From Aldrovandia affinis (lineage: Eukaryota > Chordata > Actinopteri > Notacanthiformes > Halosauridae), in assembly GCA_029706075.1 (NCBI GenBank), contig JAINUG010000033.1, positions 2,728,001 through 2,792,000 of the forward strand: a stretch of 64,000 bases of DNA. The letters run 5' to 3'. The position numbers were made by a program, and so were the translations under genes. Under the pieces are notes generated by a model, which was not told the DNA's origin, made no database searches, and saw nothing but the letters and a program-made list of their open reading frames with translations. Below are positions 24,686 to 36,372 of this stretch, one piece after another. Positions within the stretch are counted from its first letter, which is position 1. Every line of letters starts with the position of its first letter.

Positions 24686-26453
24686 TAGACTCCGTTTTTT
24701 ATTCACACCCTTGATAAAAATGAACAAAAGAGATCGTATAAAATAAACTATATAAGTAATGAGGTATATTTTATGCTCAAAAAATTATTCAGAAAATTCC
24801 AAACTTACAATACTAATACAATTGTTCAGAAAAACATATTTTGTTTTATTAATAATATTTGTTTTCCAGAAAAGATCTGGAACACAATTATTCATACCCC
24901 TAACTATTTTTTTAAATTGAATCCAACAAAAACAAATCTTCATAAATATACAACTTATATAATATACATTGGAAGGTTATGGAACTATACAGTGGCCTAC
25001 AATGGTTTCCTGTTTCCCTTTGGTATAAAAAGGAGGGAACACACCTTTGAAAGACTGTGGTCAACCATCATTATGGTGAAAGGCAAATAACTCCCTGAAA
25101 GCATCAGACAAAAGGGTATTGACCTCTACAGATCAGGAGGTGGCTCCACTGTTGTGTCGATTATTAGGAAGTTTAAGGCCACTGGAACAGTGGCTAACCT
25201 GCCAGGTAGAGGACGCAAGTCTATCTTGCCCCACATGTAGGTTGATGGTTTGAGAGGCAAAAATAAGTCCCAAGGGGCACAGTTTAAGATCTCCAAAACA
25301 ACCTGGCATCTTGGGGTTACAAGGTGTCTAAAGCTACCATTCAACGACACCTACATGACAATGGCTTTTATGACAGAGTTGCAAGAAGGAAGCCTCTTTT
25401 GAAGACAATTAACCAAAAAAGGCGTCTCGAATTCGCAAAACGACATCTGAAATACAATTGGAACCGTGTCTTGTGGTCAGATTAAACAAAAATGTTGCTT
25501 TTTGGACATACACATAAACATGTCTATGTCCATATGGGCGGCAGGGTAGTGTAATGGTGAGGGAACTGGACTTGTAACTCAAAGGTTGCTGGTTCAATTC
25601 CCTGGTGGAACACTGCCGTTGTATCTTTGAGCAAGGTACTTAACCTGAATTGCTTCAGTAAAAATATCCAGCTGTGTAAGTCGCTCTGGATAAGGGTTAG
25701 GCTAAATGCCTAAAATATAATGTAATGTAATGCATTATGTTTGGCATCCAGAGAATGCAACAAATGTTGAAAAGCACCTCATGCCTACGGTGAAACATGA
25801 TCTTTAATGCTTTGGGGTTGCATCCACAGGCCCTGGGGCCCTTATTAAAATAGATGGAACCATGAGCTCCATGGAGCAAGGACCAAGACATTTTGTCCAA
25901 AAACCTTGTTCCCTCTGCCAGGAAGCTACACTTTGGCTGCAGATGGACCTTCCAACAACGATCCCAAACATACATCCAAACCAACTAAGAAATGGTTGAC
26001 AGAGCACAACATCAATGTCCAGACGTGGCCATCAGTCTCCAGACCTGAATTCAATTGATCATTTGTGGTTTGAACTCAAAAAAGCAGTCCACAAACATCA
26101 ACCCAGAATCTGAAGGAACTAGAACAATTCTGCATGGAGGAATGGTTGAGGTTCCCCCCCAAGAAGTTCCATAACCTCGTATGACACTACAGAAGGTGAC
26201 TACTTGCTCTTATAATGGCCAAGGGAGAAACCACAAAGTACTGATAACAAGGGTTTGAATATTTGTGTTTGTTGATTTTTCTGGGGGGGAAAAAAAATAA
26301 TTTATGGACTGTGCGACTGTGGTTTGTGCCAATGAATTATTATTAATGAATATAATTTTCTGCATTTTGTGAGCATAAAATAAAGCACATTACTTTATTT
26401 TATATGATCTCTTTTCTTCATCTTTATCAAGGGTGTGAATAAAAACTAGTCTA
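24686..26453 (+). mobile_element. Tc1-like transposon, inactive, with nested SINE
   Basis: Inverted ends TTTTTATTCACACCCTTGAT (left) and ATCAAGGGTGTGAATAAAAA (right) lie inside TA-bounded termini. + strand transposase is readable in pieces, e.g. KGIDLYRSGGGSTVVSIIRK and FKATGTVANLPGRGRKS. Stops and frame changes follow. The SINE at 25536 splits the catalytic region. Confidence 0.92.
25536..25732 (+). mobile_element. L2-tail tRNA SINE nested in Tc1
   Basis: The head GGGCGGCAGGGTAGTGTAAT, the B box GGTTCAATTCCC and the tail GTAAGTCGCTCTGGATAAGG match the copy at 1730. The 3' end is ATGTAATGTAATG. Confidence 0.92.
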
Positions 26454-27301
26454 CTGTATGTGCCTGCAATAGCTAGCAAGCTGGTCAAATCATAGACTGC
26501 ACAGTTTACAAACTAGCTAGCTAACTAGTTTCAAATATTGTGCAACAAGTCAGTAACGAAAGAGCTAGATTAGCTACAGATTGCTGTGCCACGAATTTGC
26601 TACACAACATGTCATATAAAATGTTAATTGTATACACTCGATTCTTTGATCTTGTAGTAGGGACTCCGTTGTAGCTCTAAGTGGCTAGCCTGACTGTTTC
26701 TGGATAAGTAGTGATTGTTAGCTAGCTACCTACCACTTTATCTGTAGGCTACAGTTTATTGTTTATAAACACAGCCAAGTCCGATGTTGTTGCACAAGCA
26801 ATGCAATTCACCTCAACTTTGTGCTAAAATATATCAACTCATTCTTTCAATAGACCGACAAGAGTCTCAAAGTGGAAGATTCCATTTTTCTTTGCCCCCA
26901 ACTTTCATCTTCACCACCACTACCACCTCCCGAATTGACCTCTCCAGCTTAACCCAGACAAAACCTGAACCAGCAGTAAAGTCTGTACGCATTCCATATG
27001 ACAGGGATTCCCAAACTCGTTCCTGGGGGGCACCGTGTTTGATGGTTTTAATTCCATCCGATCTCTAAGATTGTTAAAAACGTGTTTAAGTTCCATAACG
27101 AATGAGGGGTAAAAAAACATGCCAATTTCTTTGGCTCTCGAAAGCATTGTATGTTGCCAGTTTTACCATCATTAAACTTAGAATATGGTCATGTCTGGGA
27201 TATTTAGGCACTTCAGTACAGCAATGAAACCCCCTTCTTAGTCTATTCCTTGATGGGAATAATGATACTACATTGGTCTTGTACTGCATCATGGGTACTG
27301 T
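26454..27301. other. intron, no gene seen
   Basis: It includes GCTAGCTA-rich stretches (26500-26730). No exon or recognised element. Confidence 0.5.
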
Positions 27302-27485
27302 GGGTGGCCATGCAGTGTAGTGGTTAAAGAACTGTGCCTGTAGGTTAAAGGTTCAGTTTCCATGTGGGCACAATAGTTGTACCATTGAGCATATTACTGA
27401 AACTGAATTGCCTCCGTAAATGCTCAGCTGTATAAATGGATAATATTAAAAAAATAGCTTTGTACAATATAAATGTATTGGGGCA
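27302..27485 (+). mobile_element. L2-tail tRNA SINE, diverged
   Basis: GGTGGCCATGCAGTGTAGTG and AGGTTCAGTTTCC correspond to the head and B box. GTACCATTGAGCATATTACT and CTCAGCTGTATAAATGGAT follow in the family order. The tail is decayed. Confidence 0.8.
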
Positions 27486-28006
27486 TCCGCCAACTATATA
27501 ACTAATGTAACAATGCACTTTTTCCTTGAAGGGTTATTTCCTGTCTGGGTCCCCCCCAAAACAATATTCTCTTTTTCCTCAGCTTTACAGTTATGATTTA
27601 TAGCTCGTGACATTTTTCGCTTCAGGCTGTCATTTTTTCCATCACACGGACACTCATTTCATTTTTCATTTCATTGTTTTGGATTTGGGACTGGGACCAT
27701 GTTACTCAGATTGGTCCTTGTTTTCAATATTGAAAGGCGTTTCTTTCGACATTTTTTAGAGATAAAGTTTTGTAAAGACCCTTTATATGGAGGATATCCT
27801 GTTGACACAGACATAAAGCAGGGAATTTCTTTATTCTGAAAGCTGCTGTGCCATACTGCGAGCTGGCTTCTTGGTCGTTCAAGGTTCTCTTTGTATGGTC
27901 CGAACGGGTACAATACCATACTAACAAATGAAGTACTGTGTGTTTATGGAGCGCCAGTTGTGGCCTGTGGAACGGAATGCACTAGGCTATATTACAGCTT
28001 TCAATG
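27486..28006. other. intron, no gene seen
   Basis: No recognised exon or repeat in this stretch. Confidence 0.5.
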
Positions 28007-28013
28007 AATTTGC

Positions 28014-28192
28014 CAGTGATGTGCAGTAGCGTCACTACAAGTATAAAAGCTACTAGCTTAACTACATTTCCCAGTAGCGTGGTGGTAGCGTCACTATTTG
28101 TTAAATCAAATAGCAGGATAGAGAGCTATGTTTTTTGTAGAGTAACTGGTAGCTTCGCTTGCTTCATTTTCTAAGTAGCTTGCCCAACACTT
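28014..28192. mobile_element. hAT-like MITE
   Basis: The left end CAGTGATGTGCAGTAGC and the right end GCTTGCCCAACACTT are imperfect inverted copies. Repeated AGTAGC/GCTACT words fill the element. The flanking 8-mers GAATTTGC (28006-28013) and CAATTTGC (28193-28200) match at seven of eight positions. Non-coding. Confidence 0.65.
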
Positions 28193-28200
28193 CAATTTGC

Positions 28201-29844
28201 ATTAAGCGGTAATATTTTGCTACCAAAGTTCTTGGCCTGAAGAACTGTCGCGATGCATTGTGGTATTCTTTTGTCAGCAATTTTAGCTTCATCAGTTCAA
28301 TTTGGCTGCTGTAGGAAAGCTTGGCCATTGCTCAAGGTTGTTCAAGTAAGTGTGCAACAAAAATGTGTTGGTTGAAAATGAGAAATTTGGAAATCACAGA
28401 TAGTCTTCATGGAAATGAAGAAGTAGCCCTCTATGGAGAAATTGTGTTGTTTTCACAGACTTTAAGTGGTATTGAGCATGCACTCAAGTAATCAATATTT
28501 CTGGGTTTCATTTTCAAACACATTGACTAAATAATGTATATTATATTAGATAATATGCATTATATAGTAAGCTATACAAGTTGCCTTGTTTAAGGCTGGC
28601 TGTGAAACAGCGGGTTTATTCAGTTGTTTTATTCTCGGAGTGAATTAAACCAAAGCCATCCAAAGCTGCCACACACAAAATTGCTTACCCAAGGGTCCGG
28701 CTTTAATTTTCTCTCACTGGTGCCTTGTTTGCATAAATGAGCTAACGCTAGCCCCACACTAATTCTCATCGATGTGTCTTTATTTACGCCTACTCATTAG
28801 CACTCCAGAGACAATTCTGAACAGGAGAATCAAAAAAAAAGAATAAAGAATATTTCACATAAGGCTTTAATCACACCCGGTTCCTGTGCACCATATGTCT
28901 GTTGTCGTGTTTGTGTGTCAGAATGGCTCCTCTGTTGCTGGGTGTCTGAGGTGCGAGGTCCAGTTTTTAGTTTTTCTTTGTACAGTTGACGACTTTGTTC
29001 TGTGGTTCCGGAGCAGGACTGTAATGCTCCATTGTGCGCCGACAGTGCTCAGGAAAGAGAGGACAGTGCGGGAGAAGAATGGAGGGGGGATTTTTACTTT
29101 TTATAATTTTTTTTTTAAAGAGGAGGGGCAGATGTTTTTGGGGGTGTGTGGTTTGGGTTGGGGGGTTGCCGGGGGTCACTTATTTTTAGCGTCTGTCTCT
29201 GTTATCCTTCCTTCAGCCTCTCAGTACCCGTGGAAGTTCAGTGCCAAAACAGCCTGGAGTCTGGAGCCTTCCGTTAAACAACTCACAACTCTGTCTCTCT
29301 GTTCTCTCTCTCACAGATGCACACACACACACAAAATACATCTAGAGTCTCATTTAGATTTAATCTAAACACAGTGTGCTTTGTCCAGAAGTGTTTCATT
29401 ACATTGTCGTCAATCCCAACTAACGCCGATCTCCTCATGTCCCAGTGATGGAAACAAGTAACACTTAGTCGTTACTCAAAGCTAAGGACAAAATGCATGC
29501 AATTATAACTCCAGATTGAAAATAAGTTCTCTGCCAAGATGGCCTATGTTAAACCTTGAATGGTACACATACCGAACACAGTACATTGCAGACTGTATGG
29601 AAGCTCAGATTTGAACCATTGCTCTTGGTTGTCAGTTCCTGTACATCCAGTACAGTCCAATTCCACGACAGTGCCCAAACTACTGAATTGTCTGCTCAGC
29701 TCTATGTGGTCACATATTGTTTATTTCTTGAAGGAGCAATGAAAACACTGAAATGCATTTTTTCCATTTAGAGCATTTTTGACTGCTTGTACAAACACTG
29801 AAGCAGTCAAAGAGTGAATGTATTATGAATGATGCAATTTATGA
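28201..29844. other. intron, no gene seen
   Basis: A short CA run lies at 29321-29333. Open frames around 28886-29368 have no recognisable domain. Confidence 0.5.
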
Positions 29845-30020
29845 GCTCCCCAGTGGCTCAGCTGGAAAAGGAGGTCACGATGAAGTCAGGCTGGGCCCTA
29901 TAGTGGCAGTTTCATCAGCTGACTATCACTGGGGGTCTGCAGCAGTGGTACACAGTTGACCTCCTGCCAGGTGTAGGGGGGTTAAGTCAGCCAGGGTTCC
30001 CAGGTTACTTTTCCTATTTT
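29845..30020 (+). repeat. dispersed SINE-like repeat, fragment
   Basis: CCCCAGTGGCTCAGCTGG resembles a tRNA A box. The following TCATCAGCTGACTATCACTG, CACAGTTGAC and GCCAGGGTTCCCAGGTTAC blocks recur in the same order at 56440-56580, with more divergence. Confidence 0.55.
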
Positions 30021-30079
30021 TAGTCTCATTAAATTAGTTGGAAAAAGGGTGATGAATTTCAATTTCCACTTCAGGATTT

Positions 30080-30380
30080 GTTTTCTGATTTTATCCCGTT
30101 TTTTAGCCAATTACTCCAGCTATTCTTAGGTCAATCCCTCCCTTGTAGTTTGCTGCCATAGCCCTGTGACCATCATTGACAAAGGCGAAGCATCGTCTCC
30201 TCCGAGACGGCACTCCTCATGCTGTCGACTGTAACTCCGGTACTCCAGAGCCACTCCTGTGCGCAGTGAACAGTGTCGGCTTCCCTCCCCCCTCCCTGGG
30301 GTGGACAGCCAATTGCCTAGTGGCACTCACTTGCCGTGGCCAGCGTCGGACATTGAAACCACTAGACCACACGGGAGGCC
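30080..30380 (-). mobile_element. tRNA-Glu-like SINE, copy with perfect TSD
   Basis: The minus strand starts GGCCTCCCGTGTGGTCTAGT and ends in a diverged tail reading GGAGTAATTGGCTAAAAAAC. It lacks part of the B-box segment compared with 35781. The target duplication CCACTTCAGGATTT flanks it perfectly at 30066-30079 and 30379-30392 (the CC is shared with the element end). Confidence 0.93.
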
Positions 30381-30555
30381 ACTTCAGGATTTCTGAAGTA
30401 CTTTTCATTGGCTAGCTGTTCAAGCACTCACCTTCAAGAAATTGTGATTTGTCATATTAAATTTGTCAACAGGATCTGCAATATGGGTGGGTTTAAAACC
30501 AGGCACAATGTTTTTACAACCAGGCGTTAGATCTGTAAGGATTTAAAAGCCTGCC

Positions 30556-30735
30556 TCATGAGGCTCGCTCTCTCCTGTAGTTCTCTGTGGACTGTAGGGT
30601 GTCACTGGCTAGTGAATGGGAAGAGTGCATGTAGTTCAGCTGCAGTGCTCTTGGTGTGCAAGTGCAGCTGGCATAACAGTAACTTGAGAGGCACAATTGG
30701 CTAATCCTAGATTGGGGAGGAAAATATAAAAGGGG
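30556..30735 (+). repeat. dispersed repeat fragment (cf. 56660-56815)
   Basis: GGACTGTAGGGTGTCACTGG, GCTGCAGTGCT and GCAGCTGGCATA occur in the same order as in 56670-56765. The class is not identified. Confidence 0.55.
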
Positions 30736-30952
30736 GACCATTTTTAAAAATGTTTAAAGTGAAACTTTTAGCATGAATTTTAAAAACAAACATTTACTAA
30801 ATGTCTTAATGTGTATATTTTTTAAATGTATAAAATAGCTATTCGTGTGTGACATTAAGACTGATAGTTCCATAATCCTGGTTATTCAGAAAACAATGTA
30901 GCATATACAGGGAATTTCCTAAATAGAGGAAACCCCAACATAGTGTCTTAAT

Positions 30953-32490
30953 TAGAGATGCACCGATCGATCGGCCTCTGACCGGAAATGGCCGATTTTC
31001 AGCTGATCGGCCTCAATCGGTGACTTGATCCCGATCCTCCACATAGCCGATTCTGTGCGCGGTTGTCTCCTCGCCCCCTCTTTTCACGTGACGTGCGCGC
31101 ACCCGTGAGCCAATGCAAACAGATCAGATGAGCGCAGCGCTGAAAACGCCTCAACATGTCCTTAGTATGGGCGTTTTCACAGTCAGTGAAGACGACTTAA
31201 AGCTTGCAGTTTGTTATACATGTCAATCGAAAATAAGCCGCGGAGGAACAACCTCGAAAACGTTCGGAACGACCAACCTAATCAGACACTTGAAAAGTCA
31301 TCACCCAGGTACCAAGTCGATGCCCAAATTCTGAAAATGTAGCGTAGTCGTTTTTCTACAGTACCGTAGGTACCGGGTTAATTAACAATTAACCCGTTGC
31401 GCTAGTTCGGTTCCTCTGAACCATTTTCCATTAATAGAACATGGTGGTAGTGCATACACTTGACGTAATAATGCCCTGCTGAAGCACTGAATTGCACTGA
31501 AATCATTATGTTCGCTAATGAGTGACGTTATGAAACAGTGCTATTCACTCATACAAATCGAACTTATTAGACCTAATGATAAATTCATCTAACGATTTCT
31601 AGCTAAACCACAAATGGTGTAATAACTGTGTTGTGCATGAAGGTGCCAGCTGTGCGTTTCCACTATCAAACAAACTCAGAAACAGCAGCATCGCCTCTTT
31701 TCCAATTACTCCTAGTTTGAAACATTTTTATCTAGGCTTTGAAGCTAGTTAAAGTCGTAGTCGTTAGGCTACCTGACTCACGCAAATAACGAAATTCTGC
31801 TGAAGAGCGGCTTGGTTCAATGCCTTTGACAAGCTCCGCAACTGAAACATCCGCCCTTATATCGCTACAAGTGTTTTCCATTGCACTATATAGAATTGGG
31901 ATCTACTCTAATCCACCTCTAGCAAACAAATTAGTCTAGCGCATCATAGGTTCGAACTAACCTGTTTTCCATTAGCATTGTCGCAATAACTTTCTGATGC
32001 ACATCAAGTTGAAGCCATATAATTATTTAATGGAAAAAGGGCTTGTGTCATCTGTCATCAGAATATAACGTTAGTGTTTAAAAAAATATTTCCGGACTAA
32101 TGGTCTGTCACCATGTCAGTAAATTTAAACTACTCTTGTTTCTTTTTATTTATTACTTAAAGGCTACATGCCACTGTTGTTGGATTCTCTTTTATTCATC
32201 ATTGAATTTAATTTGCACAAAAAAAGAAAAGCTCTGTCCAGTAACCTGGAACACTTTTTTTTTATTTTGAAATGTGTTTTAGTGAGACCTACCTAATGCT
32301 TCTGACCTACCTCAGAATTGTCAATCTTAATTTTCTATTAAAGCAAAGTTACAAAAATGTTTGTGTAAGTTGTCAATTATTGTTTTTAGGAAAAAAAATC
32401 GGAATCGGCCAAAATCGGTATCGGCAGGTCAGACTAATCAAAAATTGGAAATCGGAATCGGCCAAGAAAATCGCAATCGGTGCATCTCTA
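30953..32490 (+). mobile_element. hAT transposon, non-autonomous derivative with intact TSD
   Basis: The element runs from TAGAGATGCACCGAT to the inverted ATCGGTGCATCTCTA. It is flanked by a perfect 8-bp target duplication GTCTTAAT (30945-30952 and 32491-32498). Many ATCGG/CCGAT words cluster near both ends, as is common for subterminal binding repeats in hAT elements. Only a BED-finger exon remains of the transposase; most of the inside is AT-rich non-coding. Confidence 0.95.
31113..31334 (+). pseudogene. hAT BED zinc finger, transposase exon remnant
   Basis: A 73-codon open frame contains CYTCQSKISRGGTTSKTFGT then TNLIRHLKSHH, a BED zinc finger (C-x2-C ... H-x4-H). This domain sits at the N terminus of hAT transposases and binds DNA. 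CACCCAG|GTACCAAG at 31308/31309 could be the splice donor of this first exon, so the last codons may be intron. No catalytic hAT domain follows inside the element. The frame is open and the finger residues are intact, so an exapted or trans-acting role cannot be excluded, but a decayed non-autonomous copy is likelier. Confidence 0.75.
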
Positions 32491-32498
32491 GTCTTAAT

Positions 32499-35400
32499 AG
32501 GGTGTATGGCCACCAGAACAGCTTCATTGCAACTTAGCATGTAGCTTGTTCAAATAAATTCAGCCTAATAAAATGCAACTAATTTCTGACAAAATCCAAA
32601 TAAATAGTGCCCCTTGCACATAAATAGAATCAAGTTATTTATTTTCTTTAAATAACATTTTAATCCTTATCTGTTTCTCCTAATTTGGTATGCTGATTTG
32701 GAGGCCTGTTCCATCAATGCAGCGTCCTAGGTAAAATGAGCAGGGGCGGTCACTATCACGCTTGTCATCATCCATTGCTTCTTTTCACCCTGCAACCCAC
32801 CAACTGCGCGGCACAGTCAATTTGCCAGAGGATTGTGCGGCTGACCTGGCTGATGCATGCAGATCATAGCCACCTGGTTTAGCAAAGGAGTTGCTATTGA
32901 GCAAAGAGTTTGAGATTAACCAAGTGACTGCAATTGCCCCTCCCTTGGCAACTTTATGGCTAATCACGCATCGCTTTGCGTGACCCCTGGCCACAGTGGG
33001 CCCTGGCGCTGGCCCTCAATCTGGATCGTGGTGCCCATCACTGCATTAAGCAGTGCCTTGGCTGGATATGCCAACCAGGATGTGTATCTTCAAATGCCTG
33101 GATCAGTCCACATCAGTCACCACCCTTCTGTGTTTGATTTTAATGTCAAATCCCACAACTGTTCCCTTTTGTGGAAAATGATCACTTTTGTTTAACATGG
33201 ATATGAATGACTACCTACTTTGGGAAACAGAACGGGCCAAGGATGGCCAAATTGGAAGCTATTATGGGGTAATGTGTAGTAAAACGGTCAGTGAACACTC
33301 TTTAGTTTTGTGTTGGTTAAGAAAACAGAAACTCCGGACCCTCGGCCAAATATTTGACTTCTGCTTAAACAGAGCCATGCGTTGAAAAGGTGTTTCCCAG
33401 GGTCTCTACGGCAACAGGGCTGAGCGGACTCTGAACCTGACATGATTGGCGGCCTCCTGGCCTGCAAACACAGCTAAAAAGCTTGGCGAACACGGCGCGG
33501 TGTAGAGTAATGTTGTGAGTGGGGTTACCTGGTGATTTGCACAACAGAACGCTGCCCGGTCCTGTTTTAGGCCCTCCTGCAAAGCGTACTTTTTGTCAGC
33601 TGCTAACCTACATTATGGGCCGGATTGGGACTGAACTGCTCAACAGATCTCCAGACTGATTTTAAATGGTCAAATGCGCTTCAGCCAAACCAGTGTTTCC
33701 ACCACTGTTGTTGCTGCTGTTGTGTAAATACCGCCACTGTGTTTATCCGCCTCCAGCCATTGTGTACAGTTTTGTCTGAGGTTACCAGTAGCACAGTACT
33801 TTTTAGTATGAAAACCTAGGCATGCGTCTCTCCCAGTAATGCAGTACTTCTCATTTTTAGGTATTGTGATTGGATCAGAGAAAGAGCCCATTTAAAGGGG
33901 GAGGATGTTAGACGGGTGTATTTAGAATCCTAGCACTTAAGATTTAGCTGGATACAATCCCTACCGATATCTTCTGTATTCTACGATTGTACCAAAGTCA
34001 CCCATTTTGGATCTCCTGGGGCACCTTTAGCGAGATGACTCGTCTTTGAGAACGGGTGATGTCTTCTCTTGTTCCCTGCCCGTTTCAGCGCACTGCAGCA
34101 TTTGATTACATTTGCTCCAATTTTTGCAGTGGAAAGTATTTGCGTGGCAGGAATCAGATCCACCCGATGTGTGTTCGATTTGGGAATAGCTGGAATTTTG
34201 TATCTGTCACAGCCCTCTTTTTCAAGAACTCTCCAGTATTGAGTAACATTGTTATGTTAAGGCCATCATGATTTCTCTCCTTAGCAGATGTCCTTATCCA
34301 AGGCAGCTTACATATACATTAAAAAAAACAACATGTTTTTCATTTCATGTAGCCAGTTACTTTACTGAAGCAATTCAGGATAAATCATAATCAAATATTC
34401 TTAGGAATATTTAATTGGGGGAGGGGTGATTCATATTTTGGGGTGGCACAGCTTAGAGGAGCCTGGACCTGGAAGGAGAGATAACCTGTCCTCTAGTTAT
34501 TTTAATTGATATTTTTGATATCCTCCGGTTGACTCTGAATCCCTGCAACTCGAAAAAACGACATCAAGGAGCTGGGAATTTCTTTGAAAGTCAAACTTGG
34601 GCTCAACAGTATCCACCCTGAATGTGAACCCACACCCCGCTTGTCCTGGTGCACTCTGGGACAGCGGAAAGAGCGCCACGACTCCTTCTCAAGCTCCTGT
34701 GGGATAGAACGAGAGAGGGCTTTGTGCTGGCTGCCCTCGTATCAACTGATGCAGCTCGTCCTGTTTTAGTAATTCGGCGTACAGTAGTACGAGTAAGTGT
34801 GGCCACATTATGTGGTTGGGTGATATCCAAATCTTTGCCACATCAGTTATTTTCTCCCATAAGCGAGGAACGAATTTTGTTGCTTCACGGCCACTTTAGA
34901 AGGTCCTCTGCTTAATTTATCACCGCCTCTTCTAGATATGTTGACACTTCAGTGGCAAAGAGCTACTTAACACACACACATCAACTGCTGCTGTAACGTG
35001 TAGCTACAAACATCGCAGCAGAAATACGAAAATAAATACGGAGTTTAAAAATAATACATTCATGAATTAATGAATGTACTTTCTACCACCAAAAATATTT
35101 TTAATTCTTGGACACTGATCAAAATGAACAGGCTGTGGTTTAAGAGCCATTTTAAGACCAGACGTGTCCCATCCTCTGGTATATTCCGTTAAGTGGTGAG
35201 GGGAATGGAGCAAAGCGCTAAGTGATGAAGATTGAAGCAGAGTTACGACACTGCATACCAAATTCCAGCGAGCATTATGGAAATGCTCTAAAAGTCAGAG
35301 TGTATCGGGTTCGAGCAGTCAAGAGGTTCCCACAGCCTCCCGTCACATGCACTGCTTGCTGTACACGCCAATGTGTTTGACAAAACTCTGTCACTGGCTA

Positions 35401-35767
35401 ATCCTCCGGGAGAAATTGTCCAGCTTGTTCCTGTTAATAATCGCTAAATCTCTTTAGCTGCGTTCTTTTTTTACAGCATACAATTTAAACCAAATTGCGA
35501 TGTCTGTTCACAAATTCCCTCCGCTGTTGACGCATACCAGGAAAAGAGTGCATGTTAGGCACATAGCACTGGCGCCATAATGTGATACAGAGGTGTATTT
35601 AACACGGGTAATGTGCTCCGATCAGCTTTACAAGGGCAACCTCTGAACCCAGTCTTAGAGAACAGCTGTGCAATGTTTGCGGTGAAATTTTTACATGCGA
35701 ATGCAATTAAACCCACGTGAAAAAGTTCAGATCCAGGGTTAAATTTCATATTTCTGAGCACGTATTA
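32499..35767. other. intron, no gene seen; one SINE fragment
   Basis: Apart from the inverted SINE tail at 34278-34395 I see no element or exon. Short open frames have no recognisable domains. Confidence 0.5.
34278..34395 (-). mobile_element. L2-tail SINE fragment, inverted
   Basis: GCAGATGTCCTTATCCAAGG, then CTTACATATACATT, and TTACTGAAGCAATTCAGGAT match the complement of the tail and body of the copy at 1730. Confidence 0.8.
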
Positions 35768-35780
35768 AAAAGTATACTCG

Positions 35781-36142
35781 GCCTCCCGCGTAGTCTAGTG
35801 GTTTCAACGTCCGACGCTGGCCACGGCGACCGGGGTTCGATTCCCCGGCCGCGCCAGAGTCGGCTCTGGCCGGGAGTGCCACCGGTGGCGGCAATTGGCT
35901 GTCCACCCCGGGGAGGGGGGAAGGAAGCCGACAGGACATTCGCTGCGCACAGGAGTGGCTCTGGGGTGCCGGAGTTGCGGTCGACGGCTTGGCGAATGGC
36001 GTCTCGGAAGAGACGATGCTTCGCCTTCGTCACCGCCGGTCACAGGGCTATGGCAGCGAACTCAGTGCGAGGGGGGATTGACCTGAAAATAGCAGGTGTA
36101 ATTGGCTACCAAATTGGGAGAAAAATGTGGAAAAAAAGAAAA
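35781..36142 (+). mobile_element. tRNA-Glu-like SINE, most complete copy, upstream of first exon
   Basis: The head GCCTCCCGCGTAGTCTAGTG and the B box GGGGTTCGATTCCCCGG give a tRNA-Glu-like promoter. The body reads GCGCCAGAGTCGGCTCTGGC and CCACCCCGGGGAGGGGGGAA. The tail is GGTGTAATTGGCTACCAAAT then an A-rich end. Target duplications AAAAGTATACTCG (35768-35780) and AAAAGTACACTCG (36143-36155) differ at one base. The element ends about 135 bp before the splice acceptor of the exon at 36277. Confidence 0.95.
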
Positions 36143-36276
36143 AAAAGTACACTCGCCCAAAATAGACGCGAGCAAAGGTTTTCTGGAGCTCGTGCAGACC
36201 TGGCCGATGTCACATTGTCTCATCACGACCGCGGCTGACAACAGCCTCTCTCTTTATTTCTCCCTCTCTCCTGCAG

Positions 36277-36372
36277 ACCTGTCAACGGCAAAGAGGAAGT
36301 TTGCAGAGTCCCTGAACGAATTCAAGTTCCAGTGCATTGGGGACGCGGAGACCGATGACGAAATATGCATTG
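36277..36372 (+). CDS. arhgap26: arhgap26 exon, BAR domain (residues ~52-84)
   Basis: This is the first coding exon in the window. It encodes [20 protein letters not shown] followed by [11 protein letters not shown]. It opens with two bases that complete an Asn or Asp codon begun in an upstream exon, and it ends with one base of the next Ala codon. A CT-rich tract and CTGCAG form the acceptor; the donor is GTAAGC. It is the second or third coding exon by comparison with the human protein. No start codon belongs here. A SINE insertion ends only about 120 bases upstream. Confidence 0.97.

Noticed and set aside
35781-35860. tRNA-Glu-like sequence as a real tRNA gene
   Set aside because: It is the head of a 360-bp SINE with target duplications and has no intact 3' acceptor stem of its own. 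The same applies to the heads at 1730, 7589 and 25536.
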